Shown in pieces: positions 17,833-25,728 of a DNA stretch of 64,000 nt. The notes beneath the pieces were generated by a model. It was not told the DNA's origin and made no database searches. It saw only the letters and a list, made by a program, of their open reading frames with translations. A program made the translations under genes and the position numbers. This DNA is from Flavobacteriales bacterium (GTDB lineage Bacteria > Bacteroidota > Bacteroidia > Flavobacteriales_E > Vicingaceae), in contig NVUQ01000001.1 in NCBI GenBank assembly GCA_002401955.1, positions 62,001 to 126,000 of the forward strand, read 5' to 3'. Every line of letters starts with the position of its first letter. The first letter of the stretch is position 1.

Positions 17833-19038
17833 TTACTGGTAAATTTCTTTATATATATATTCTGCTATAGTGAAATTTCTATACCTATTTGCCACACTTG
17901 TTATTTTTTGTCTTAATTTTTCTTTATCCTTTTTAACTAAAGTATCTATTTCCTTACAAGCGTTAAGATATTCTTTATTGGTTAATTCTTGTAATACATA
18001 ACCAATACCTTCTTTTTCAATTATTTCAGAGTCATCTGAAATACCCTGTGTGATTACCACAGGTAGTCCCATTGACCAGTATTCACCATCTTTTATAGAG
18101 GTACAATATCTTTTAGATGGAACAGGCTTAACTGGGTTTATTGCAAAGTCTGCAATTTGAAAGTAATGGGGTATTTCTTCATGTGATACAAACTTCGTTT
18201 CTATGCAACTGTCAGGAATTTTTTTCTTCTTAATGAATTCCCTTACTTCGCTTATATTTTTATCAGTTAATAAATATATCTTCAAATTTTCACCCCAATA
18301 ATTGCTTGCAATTTTAAAGAAATCGAAAACTTCTTCCTCTAAGTAGATACCGCCAAGTTTACCTGCATAAATACAAATAACCTTATCTTCGAGATTTTTC
18401 TCTTCCCGGTTTTGATTATAGCTTTCGATATTCCAATTAAATTTATCTAAGTCTACAAGTGCTGGTTTTACGTAATAATTATCAAAAACAGCATTGTATT
18501 TAGTTTTAGCATAAACGGCCATTTCTTTAGTTAAAGCGATAACTGTTTTTGCTCTTTTGCTTTGTTTTTTTTCTAACCAAAAGAGTAATTTGAATTTAAA
18601 ACTAGATTTCTGCCAGGTTCCATTCTCCACCATAGATTCAGCATGGGGCTCGTAACTATCTATAATTAGTGGTTTAGAGGTAAGAATAGATAGAATGTAG
18701 CCCAAAGATCCAGCTGGCATACACCACGAGTGAATTACTTCTATCTTTTGTTGTTTAATCAGCTTAATTAATTTAGGAATAAACCCTATTATTCTAAGGA
18801 TCATTTTAAAACCAAAATGATCATATTTGAATCGAATAAGTTCTATGTTCTCCATTTTTAATTTGGAACACTCATTGGCCCAATCTTCATCACTCATTTT
18901 GTGTAAAGGTTGTTCAATAGTAACAAGGAAGACCTTATGTTTCGGATTTTGATCACGAATAATCTTAACATAGGGTAAGGTATAAGATTGTACTAGTGCA
19001 TCTTTATAGCTCCAATATGTAAGAATTAATAAATTCAC
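17833..19038 (-). CDS. Glycosyltransferase (GT-B, GT4-like)
   Basis: The 401-residue protein has the two-domain GT-B pattern: N-terminal domain with LPYVKIIRDQNPKHKVFLVT and EVIHSWCMPAGSLGYILSI, C-terminal donor domain with CIYAGKLGGIYLEEEVF and the SIKDGEYWSMGLPVVITQG donor-contact segment. Its start overlaps the stop of the upstream GT2 gene by 4 bp (ATGA type), so translation is probably coupled. Sugar unknown. Confidence 0.85.
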   Translation of the reverse strand: MNLLILTYWSYKDALVQSYTLPYVKIIRDQNPKHKVFLVTIEQPLHKMSDEDWANECSKLKMENIELIRFKYDHFGFKMILRIIGFIPKLIKLIKQQKIEVIHSWCMPAGSLGYILSILTSKPLIIDSYEPHAESMVENGTWQKSSFKFKLLFWLEKKQSKRAKTVIALTKEMAVYAKTKYNAVFDNYYVKPALVDLDKFNWNIESYNQNREEKNLEDKVICIYAGKLGGIYLEEEVFDFFKIASNYWGENLKIYLLTDKNISEVREFIKKKKIPDSCIETKFVSHEEIPHYFQIADFAINPVKPVPSKRYCTSIKDGEYWSMGLPVVITQGISDDSEIIEKEGIGYVLQELTNKEYLNACKEIDTLVKKDKEKLRQKITSVANRYRNFTIAEYIYKEIYQ

Positions 19039-19913
19039 CTGATCAATTTACTCATTATTTTTAAAATCACAGGAGGGTATGCCATAAGGGATTTAAAAAC
19101 AAAATAAATGCCTCTTGATTTATTATTACCATCTTTCCACCAACTTCCTGCAAGTTTCCAATATAAATTAGCGAAACATTGCTGTTTAAACCAAAAGCTA
19201 TTTAAAAAGCCATTTTGTTCTGCTTTTTTGAACACGTAGAGATGGTCTCTTTCCATAACGCTAATGTTTTGATGCATATTATTATCGTGTACTCTATAGA
19301 AAAACAACACTTTATCTAATGCAATGATAGGAGCTACATTAACAACTCTGAGATGAAAATCTTGGTCTGCTGCGGTACTCAGTTCTGAATCAAAAAAACC
19401 CACTTGATCAATAACAGAACTCCTATAAATCGTACAGCCCATTGATGCAACATAATCTTTTTTCCATTCCAAAACATCTGCTGTAGAAGAAATGTTTTTA
19501 GCGAATATAAATTGATTGAGTTTCTCAGATTTTTCATTAATCAATTCTACTTTGGTATAAATCGACTGAATACTTCCCTTTTCTTCGAATTTTGACAAAC
19601 AACATTCTAGAAAAGAATAATCCCAAACGTCATCGGCATCTAAAAAAGTCATAAAATCTCCATTAGCTATTTTTATTCCTTCATTGCGAGAGTCGCATAC
19701 ACCAGAATTTACCTTGTCAATAACTTTAATCCTTTTATCACTTTCTTGAAGTTGAATTAGTTGCTTCAATGTAGTATCTGTACTTCCATCATTAACGATT
19801 ATTAATTCAAAATTTGAGTAGGTCTGACTTAAAACAGAATTTACAGTTTCTACAATATATGGCGCAGCATTATATGCTGGTATTATCACTGAAACTAAAT
19901 TTTTTGAATTCAT
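19035..19913 (-). CDS. Glycosyltransferase family 2
   Basis: The 292-residue GT-A enzyme has the GT2 start SVIIPAYNAAPYIVETVNSVLSQ, the nucleotide-binding VNDGSTD at about 41-47, FLDADDVWD (DXD-type metal motif) near 89-97, and the AADQDFHLRV acceptor-side motif. It begins directly after the amidotransferase gene stop. It transfers a sugar from an NDP donor during repeat-unit assembly at the cytoplasmic membrane. Confidence 0.9.
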   Translation of the reverse strand: MNSKNLVSVIIPAYNAAPYIVETVNSVLSQTYSNFELIIVNDGSTDTTLKQLIQLQESDKRIKVIDKVNSGVCDSRNEGIKIANGDFMTFLDADDVWDYSFLECCLSKFEEKGSIQSIYTKVELINEKSEKLNQFIFAKNISSTADVLEWKKDYVASMGCTIYRSSVIDQVGFFDSELSTAADQDFHLRVVNVAPIIALDKVLFFYRVHDNNMHQNISVMERDHLYVFKKAEQNGFLNSFWFKQQCFANLYWKLAGSWWKDGNNKSRGIYFVFKSLMAYPPVILKIMSKLIR

Positions 19914-21044
19914 TTAGATTCTTTTTTTGGTGAAAATTTTATTATATGATTTGTAAATAAACCGGATTAGGTTTTTGTTATTTGGAAAGTTTACGTAAGT
20001 TTTTGGTGGAGATTTTAAATGTTTTTCCAAATCATCTTCAGTAATACCATATTTTTTTGCAATATATTGTTTGTCTTCTTTTATTTTTTTTTCATCAAAA
20101 GAAGGTTCTTTTAATTTTTCCAAAGCTTCTGCCCGTGTAATTTGATCACAACATATTTGAGAGGCATAAGTTGTTCTTCTGTAATCCATATTGTACTTAA
20201 CAGGCATAGCGTATGATTGCCAAAAAGCAGTAATCTTTGATTCATGATGTTTACCACCATAATTTTCCCAGCCGTAGGTTGAAATTAAAAATTCTCTGGC
20301 TTTATCTTTGTCAAAAGGAATGTAGTTAAGTGGGTATATTTTTTTAATTTTCTTAGCAAATTTATAATAGATCTCTTTTAATATTCCAAAAGTAGGAACA
20401 GTCTTTAAAGGTACAGAGGAGTATTTTTTGACAATATGGTTGTATAGTTTCATGTCTTTATAAACGTGATACCCCATTTGTAATGGAAGAATTCCTTCGG
20501 CTGTGTAATTACCTCCAGACATAATATATTTAATGTTGTGTTTAATAGCCGTTTTGTATATCGATGCGGCAATACCTATATCAGTAGGCATTTCCAAATC
20601 GACAATAGAAGATTTTAAAAAAGCCAATTGAATTTCTCTAAATTCTTGCCAATCTAATACATAGCTAACATAATCAAACCCTAGTTTTTCAACCATTGTT
20701 TTTATGTTTTTCACAGATATTTCAGTGTCCCAGCCATTGTCCATATGTATTAATAACGGTCGTAGCCCAAATTTTTTACATAAATGAGCAGTATAACAGC
20801 TATCTACTCCTCCACTAATACCTACAATACAATCGTATTCATTATTTTTTCCTTTTTCCTTTATTCTGTCAACAATAATTTTCCATTGTTGTTCTGATTC
20901 TCCTTCAATATAGGTTTGTTTGGTAATCCTTGTAATATAATCCTCACAATGATTGCAATAACCCCTATCATTAAATATAATATCTGGGTCAGAGGTATCC
21001 ATTACACACCTTTTGCAAATTTGATATGGTCTATCTTTTATCAT
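19914..21044 (-). CDS. N-acetyl sugar amidotransferase (WbpG/PseA-like)
   Basis: The 376-residue protein begins with a zinc site (C10-x2-C13, C30-x2-C33) followed by a PP-loop ATPase motif SGGVDS at 77-82, the signature of the WbpG-type N-acetyl sugar amidotransferases. In the Pseudomonas-type pathway this enzyme adenylates the acetamido group of a UDP-sugar and, using ammonia supplied by a HisH/HisF-like pair, converts it to an acetamidino group. Here the HisF-like and HisH-like genes lie immediately upstream with 4-bp and 1-bp overlaps, which strongly supports that reading. The sugar itself is unknown. Confidence 0.9.
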   Translation of the reverse strand: MIKDRPYQICKRCVMDTSDPDIIFNDRGYCNHCEDYITRITKQTYIEGESEQQWKIIVDRIKEKGKNNEYDCIVGISGGVDSCYTAHLCKKFGLRPLLIHMDNGWDTEISVKNIKTMVEKLGFDYVSYVLDWQEFREIQLAFLKSSIVDLEMPTDIGIAASIYKTAIKHNIKYIMSGGNYTAEGILPLQMGYHVYKDMKLYNHIVKKYSSVPLKTVPTFGILKEIYYKFAKKIKKIYPLNYIPFDKDKAREFLISTYGWENYGGKHHESKITAFWQSYAMPVKYNMDYRRTTYASQICCDQITRAEALEKLKEPSFDEKKIKEDKQYIAKKYGITEDDLEKHLKSPPKTYVNFPNNKNLIRFIYKSYNKIFTKKRI

Positions 21045-21796
21045 TTGAAATTATAACTTTTAATGTCAGGGTATTGGATTAATACTCCTCTGTGTTTTCC
21101 TTTAAAAACAAAAAAGCTACCTACTGCTAATCCATTAGCATAAGCTTTTTTATATCCATCTTCAATATCAGTAATTGATCCAGCCCCACCAAGTGCTATA
21201 ACTGGAATTGCAAGTGCTTTGGAGATTTGCGTGATCATTTCTAAATCATAGCCAGTCATTGCTCCGTCTTTATTGATGGATTGGATAATAACTTCTCCTG
21301 CTCCTGCATTTTGCATTTCAAGTGCAATGGTATGAGTATCTCTGCCAATATTTTTTTTACCAGATTCTATATGGACTTTTTGCTTCCCAAATAAAGTTTT
21401 TTTGTAATCGATGCATACGCAGATAGTGGATGATCCAAAATGTTCGGTGGCTTTTTTCACAAAAGAAGGGTTTTCAATAGCATAACTACTAAGAATAACA
21501 CGTTCGGCTCCCGCTTGGGTTAACTTTTTTATTGTTTCAATGTCTTTAATGCCTCCGCCAACTGAAAATGGCATATTCGCTTCTTCACCAACCTCTTTTA
21601 CAAGGTCAATAGAGATTGTCCTGTTTTCTTTGGTTGCATCTATATCCAATAGTACAATTTCATCAACTTTTAAATCATTAAATATCCTAACCGCATTAAT
21701 AGGGTCACCAATATAAGTATTGTTCCCAAATTTCACGGTTTTAACTAAACCATTATTATGGAGTAATAAAACAGGTATGATTCTTGGACGATACAT
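21041..21796 (-). CDS. wbuZ: HisF-like subunit of amidino-sugar synthesis (WbuZ type)
   Basis: The 251-residue (beta/alpha)8 barrel is related to imidazole glycerol phosphate synthase HisF. In true HisF the first strand reads CLDV with catalytic Asp11; here it is RIIPVLLLHN, so position 11 is Leu. Phosphate-binding glycine loops (VGGGIKD, ALGGAGS) are kept, as is a CIDYK motif matching the second Asp region. Loss of Asp11 and the neighbouring amidotransferase point to an ammonia-channel role in glycan amidation rather than histidine synthesis. Overlaps hisH-like by 1 bp and the amidotransferase gene by 4 bp. Confidence 0.88.
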   Translation of the reverse strand: MYRPRIIPVLLLHNNGLVKTVKFGNNTYIGDPINAVRIFNDLKVDEIVLLDIDATKENRTISIDLVKEVGEEANMPFSVGGGIKDIETIKKLTQAGAERVILSSYAIENPSFVKKATEHFGSSTICVCIDYKKTLFGKQKVHIESGKKNIGRDTHTIALEMQNAGAGEVIIQSINKDGAMTGYDLEMITQISKALAIPVIALGGAGSITDIEDGYKKAYANGLAVGSFFVFKGKHRGVLIQYPDIKSYNFK

Positions 21797-22416
21797 TATA
21801 ATTCAATGAAGTTTTTAAGTAATTGTAGCCCGACATCATGACTTTTTTCAGGATGAAATTGAACACCAAAAATATTGTTTCGTTCTATAGCAGAGGTAAA
21901 GTCTAATTCGTAAGAGGTCTTACATAAAGCATCCGATTTATCTTTACAATTAAAATGATAAGCATGGACAAAATAAAATTCAGAATGATTTTCAATATTC
22001 TCAAGTAATTCATTTTTTTTTGAAATATCAATTTGGTTCCAGCCAGTATGAGGAACTTTATATTTTAGCTTGTCAGTAACCTGAAATCTTTCTACAGTAG
22101 CATCAAACCAATTAAGCCCTTCAATGTTTCCTTCTTCACTGTGTGATGCCATCAATTGCATGCCTAGGCATATTCCTAAAATAGGTTTCTTTTTTTGAAT
22201 AACTTCTTCGTTAAGGATATTGATTAGGTTTAACTCTTGCAGTGTTTCCATGGCTTTACCAAAATGACCAACACCTGGTAAGATTAGTTTATCAGCTTCT
22301 TTAATTCTTTGTGGGTTGTGTGTAGTAATTACATCATAACCTAAACGGGCCACTTTTTTCTGAACGGAAAAATGGTTTCCTAATCCATAATCTATGATAG
22401 CTACTTTTTTTGACAT
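21796..22416 (-). CDS. hisH: HisH-like glutamine amidotransferase (ammonia supplier for sugar amidation)
   Basis: The 206-residue class I glutaminase has nucleophile C83 in GICLGMQ and catalytic H188/E190 in VQFHPEKS. It has the full HisH length and the LPGVGHFG oxyanion region (46-53). It is cotranscribed with the HisF-like and WbpG-like genes, so the ammonia is most likely used to make an acetamidino sugar. No other his genes are present in the window. Confidence 0.9.
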   Translation of the reverse strand: MSKKVAIIDYGLGNHFSVQKKVARLGYDVITTHNPQRIKEADKLILPGVGHFGKAMETLQELNLINILNEEVIQKKKPILGICLGMQLMASHSEEGNIEGLNWFDATVERFQVTDKLKYKVPHTGWNQIDISKKNELLENIENHSEFYFVHAYHFNCKDKSDALCKTSYELDFTSAIERNNIFGVQFHPEKSHDVGLQLLKNFIEL

Positions 22417-22417
22417 T

Positions 22418-23542
22418 TTAATTCAAATATAACTGAAGATGTTCATTCCACATTTTTTCTGCTGTAAAGTTATCAAGAGCTGATTGGTAAGCTTTTTCTA
22501 CAAAAGCAGATGAATCGTTGTCTAAAAAATAAGCTATACCATTAGCCAATTCATTAACATCTTTATATGGAGTGATGTAGGCACTTTCCATATGGGTTAG
22601 ACCATCAGCAGCAGATCCGGTTGGAGTAGTAACGATTGGGATTTTATTTACCATAGCTTCAGGAATGACAAACCCGAATGGCTCCATGTATGCAGCATGT
22701 ACATATATATCTAAAGATTGGAAAACTGCTGCAATGTATTTTTTTTCTATCCAACCAGTTAAAATAAATCGACCTTCTAATCCATTCTTTTTAATAAGTG
22801 CTCTTAATTCTTCTTCTTGCGGCCCACTACCTACTCCTATAAAAATAGTGTCAGGATATTTATCCTTTAACAAACTAGCGGCTTCAATAATTTGTAGATA
22901 TCCTTTCCATCCAATATATCGACATACAGTTCCGATTATTTTTTTTCCTTCAAGCTTATACTTCGATTTGAAGTCATTGATTTCGGAAACACCTAATTTT
23001 TTAAAATCATCAAAGGTTATTCCATGGTGAATGAGGTGAATTTTATTTGAATCGGCTTTCTCTTTTTCTATAATGAATTGCTTTGATTCGTTGGATAAAG
23101 CAATGATATCAGTGGAAAGTCGATTTATTAAACGATCTAAAAAAACGGCTTTAGGAGCATAGAACCAATTAAATGTGGTACAACCCTTTGTGTGAATTCT
23201 TTTATTAATTCCAACATGTTTAGAAGCAATCATTGTTGGTACCCCATCGTCAAATAAATGAGAATGAACGACATCTGGTTTTAGTTGTTTGAGTAGTTTC
23301 TTTAGTTGAAAGTAAGCGCTTATCCAACTTTTAATTCTATTAGAAGGGTCAAATTTAATTAAGTAACAATCACATCCCCTTTTTTTCATATCATCCATCA
23401 TTACTGTTGGAGTAGGGTTAAGACAAATAAATGACAGTTTAATGTTAGGGTGTTTTTTAGAATAATCTGCGAGCATATTAAAGTAAGGAACACCCAAAGG
23501 GTCTGCCATTACTTCTACTATATGGGTTATTTCTTTACTCAT
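22418..23542 (-). CDS. Glycosyltransferase family 4
   Basis: The 374-residue GT4 enzyme has N-terminal KPDVVHSHLFDDGVPTMIA and donor-domain motifs IGTVCRYIGWKGYLQIIEA, FIGVGSGPQEEEL and EPFGFVIPEAMVNKIPIVTTPTGS; the Ex7E-type EPFGFVIPE segment is intact. It ends one base before the hisH-like gene start in the minus-strand block. It probably adds one residue of the polysaccharide repeat unit. Confidence 0.92.
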   Translation of the reverse strand: MSKEITHIVEVMADPLGVPYFNMLADYSKKHPNIKLSFICLNPTPTVMMDDMKKRGCDCYLIKFDPSNRIKSWISAYFQLKKLLKQLKPDVVHSHLFDDGVPTMIASKHVGINKRIHTKGCTTFNWFYAPKAVFLDRLINRLSTDIIALSNESKQFIIEKEKADSNKIHLIHHGITFDDFKKLGVSEINDFKSKYKLEGKKIIGTVCRYIGWKGYLQIIEAASLLKDKYPDTIFIGVGSGPQEEELRALIKKNGLEGRFILTGWIEKKYIAAVFQSLDIYVHAAYMEPFGFVIPEAMVNKIPIVTTPTGSAADGLTHMESAYITPYKDVNELANGIAYFLDNDSSAFVEKAYQSALDNFTAEKMWNEHLQLYLN

Positions 23543-23572
23543 TAGAAAATTTTCTATTGGTGGTCATAAACT

Positions 23573-24475
23573 TCAGATATGGTCCTTGTCAATTTTACCT
23601 CTATAATGGAAAAGGTTGCCAGAGTTAGGGATTAATTTAGATATGAGTATTGAGGTTGACGCAATAAAAAAACTAATTAATTTCCCAATTGAAGGCTCAA
23701 TTTTTCTTGTTAAAGGGAAGTATTGTTCAACCACAGCGTATTCTTCTTTTTTTAATCCGAGGTTTTTAAAAAAAAGTAGTTGTGATTTTTTATTAGTAAG
23801 TGTGAGGTGCTGAGGTATTGCTTCTCTATATTTTTTACCTTTTAATTTGGAGCCAATGTCTACATAGAACCTGTGTAAGCACGAGTTTCTTTCTAAAGGG
23901 CCATCGACCAAAAAAATGGTGTCCTTATGGGCAAATTCCATTAACTCTTCCATCATTTTTTTTGGTTCTGATAGGTGCTCCAGTACATGCCCGAGATGAA
24001 TGTAATCAAATGTTTTATTTGGGATTTGTAGTTTTAATTCCGGAAAAGTGAATAAATTGAATGTCGTTTTTTTACGAAGTAATTCTACAAATTTTTGGTC
24101 AAACTCAACTCCTACTACCTTTGCACCTAGCCGTTGAGCATAATCCATATAGAATCCACTTCCACAGCCATAGTCTAAAAGTGTTTTCCCTGATAAATCA
24201 TCTTTAATTTTTTCTAAATAGTAAATCTGATAACCATGATGATTAGCATAAGGGTAGTTATGTTTGTATGTTAGAGTTCCTGTAATATCTTTTAAGTAGT
24301 AATGATCTTCTTCTCCGTACATTTTGTCAAAATCGTCATCTGTTGGTGAAGGGAAGACACTATATGATGCACAATTTTCACAATTTAAATACGCAAATAC
24401 TTTACTGTTAAAGTGAGCATCGGGATAATCACTTTTGATTAAAGCTTGAGCACCGCATATTCTACAATTATTCAT
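23573..24475 (-). CDS. Class I SAM-dependent methyltransferase with N-terminal zinc ribbon
   Basis: The 300-residue protein starts with an intact zinc ribbon (C4-x2-C7 and C32-x2-C35) and a Rossmann methyltransferase domain with motif I LLDYGCGSGFYMDYA (about 97-111) and YIHLGHVLEHL further on. Methyltransferases of this layout modify sugars in O-antigen loci. It is the first gene of the second minus-strand block, preceded by a 149-bp spacer containing a possible -7 box. Confidence 0.85.
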   Translation of the reverse strand: MNNCRICGAQALIKSDYPDAHFNSKVFAYLNCENCASYSVFPSPTDDDFDKMYGEEDHYYLKDITGTLTYKHNYPYANHHGYQIYYLEKIKDDLSGKTLLDYGCGSGFYMDYAQRLGAKVVGVEFDQKFVELLRKKTTFNLFTFPELKLQIPNKTFDYIHLGHVLEHLSEPKKMMEELMEFAHKDTIFLVDGPLERNSCLHRFYVDIGSKLKGKKYREAIPQHLTLTNKKSQLLFFKNLGLKKEEYAVVEQYFPLTRKIEPSIGKLISFFIASTSILISKLIPNSGNLFHYRGKIDKDHI

Positions 24476-24548
24476 GAATAAAGTGAGTTGATTTATGTTT
24501 TAGCGTGTTATTGATGCTTTGGATAATATTAATCTTTATTTCTATGTA

Positions 24549-24556
24549 CAAATATA
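24549..24556 (-). promoter_or_regulatory. Candidate -7 promoter box for the minus-strand block starting at 24475
   Basis: The minus-strand sequence TATATTTG matches TAnnTTTG and lies 73 bases before the methyltransferase start, in the only sizeable gap of the minus-strand glycan genes. No -33 TTG at standard spacing. Confidence 0.35.
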
Positions 24557-24624
24557 ATTTTATTTTTTGGTTGATTTGACAGATTTAGAATACAGAATAA
24601 GTGGTTCTAATGAAATTATTCAAA

Positions 24625-25692
24625 TCATTGATTTAAAATCTGTCGTATGAGATTTTCATATTGATGGTTGTTGATGTAGTTTTTAATTTTCAACACATCT
24701 ATATTTAATTCATTGTTCATTATTTTTTTTAGTAAATCAATATATTCGACTACGTTTTTTGCTCGATAAATACCACAATTTTTTAAGGGTTCTATTTCTG
24801 AATCTAAAGAGGTGATAATTGCTTTGCTCTGGGCTAAGTAATTAAGCGCTTTTAATGGAGATCCGCTGGCCTCTTCTTTTTTACAGTTAAACTTGTAGGC
24901 GATTAAACAGGCTTTAGAAACCGCAATATAATTGTTTAAGTTTTTTGCATGCATTTCTCCTAAATAGAAAACATTCGATGTCTTTTTTAAAGCATCCCAT
25001 TCTTTTGATGAATGATTTTCAGCACCGATTATTACTAAATTGATATTTTCTTGAGCTATTTTTTGTAGTAGTTCAATATCGACTAGGTCACTAACAGTAC
25101 CAATGAGTATTACATAGTCTCCATATTTTTCTTTTATGGAACTAACTTTAGTTTGATTTAGTTGAAACTCTTCATTTGAAATACCATGAGGAATATGAAT
25201 AACGTTTGTATTTAAACGATTATAATACTCAATGTATTTAGGGCTGGTAGAAACAATTAGATTTGCTTTTTTAGCATGAATTTTATCTTGCCACAAGATC
25301 ATGTAAGGATCAACGGCATGGTATATTGTTTTTACTTTTTTTAAGGAAAAGAATGACGTAAATCTATAAGGGTCAAATTTCCATAAAATCATCTCCTTAG
25401 ATTTTATGTGGCGTTGAATTTTTAATGCGTTTAAAAAGTCATTAACTCTAAAAAAAAATCGTTGTGGTAAATTGTTTTTGTAATCAATTGTAGTCAGGTT
25501 ATCATTGATTTTGGTGTGATTTGTTTTAAATGAAAATAAGTTTTTTATGGACCATTTAGATGGAGGGTTGATAAAGAGAACTATATGTCCCATTTGAGAA
25601 AGTTCATAGGCGTAATGTTGCTTGGAATACCACGTTTTCCCCCAGGATTCATTGGAGGTAATTATGATGTTGCTGTCGTTCAAATTAGACAT
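24625..25692 (-). CDS. Glycosyltransferase (GT-B type)
   Basis: The 355-residue protein begins with NIIITSNESWGKTWYSKQHYAYEL, followed by a hydrophobic/basic patch (FINPPSKWSIKNLF) and a donor-binding half with YVILIGTVSDLVDIELLQKI and EASGSPLKALNYLAQSKAII. The pattern fits GT1/GT4-like enzymes of polysaccharide loci. Last gene of the block that starts with the epimerase at 32358. Specificity unknown. Confidence 0.8.
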   Translation of the reverse strand: MSNLNDSNIIITSNESWGKTWYSKQHYAYELSQMGHIVLFINPPSKWSIKNLFSFKTNHTKINDNLTTIDYKNNLPQRFFFRVNDFLNALKIQRHIKSKEMILWKFDPYRFTSFFSLKKVKTIYHAVDPYMILWQDKIHAKKANLIVSTSPKYIEYYNRLNTNVIHIPHGISNEEFQLNQTKVSSIKEKYGDYVILIGTVSDLVDIELLQKIAQENINLVIIGAENHSSKEWDALKKTSNVFYLGEMHAKNLNNYIAVSKACLIAYKFNCKKEEASGSPLKALNYLAQSKAIITSLDSEIEPLKNCGIYRAKNVVEYIDLLKKIMNNELNIDVLKIKNYINNHQYENLIRQILNQ

Positions 25693-25728
25693 AAGATTAG
25701 TTAATGTGCTTTCTAAATAAACTAATAA

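Noticed and set aside
21041-22416. Histidine biosynthesis hisF/hisH
   Set aside because: The HisF-like protein lacks catalytic Asp11 and both genes are coupled to a WbpG-like sugar amidotransferase; no other his genes nearby.
22665-23030. Plus-strand 121-codon reading frame inside a glycosyltransferase gene
   Set aside because: Antisense to well-conserved GT4 motifs; length is explained by codon bias of the real gene.
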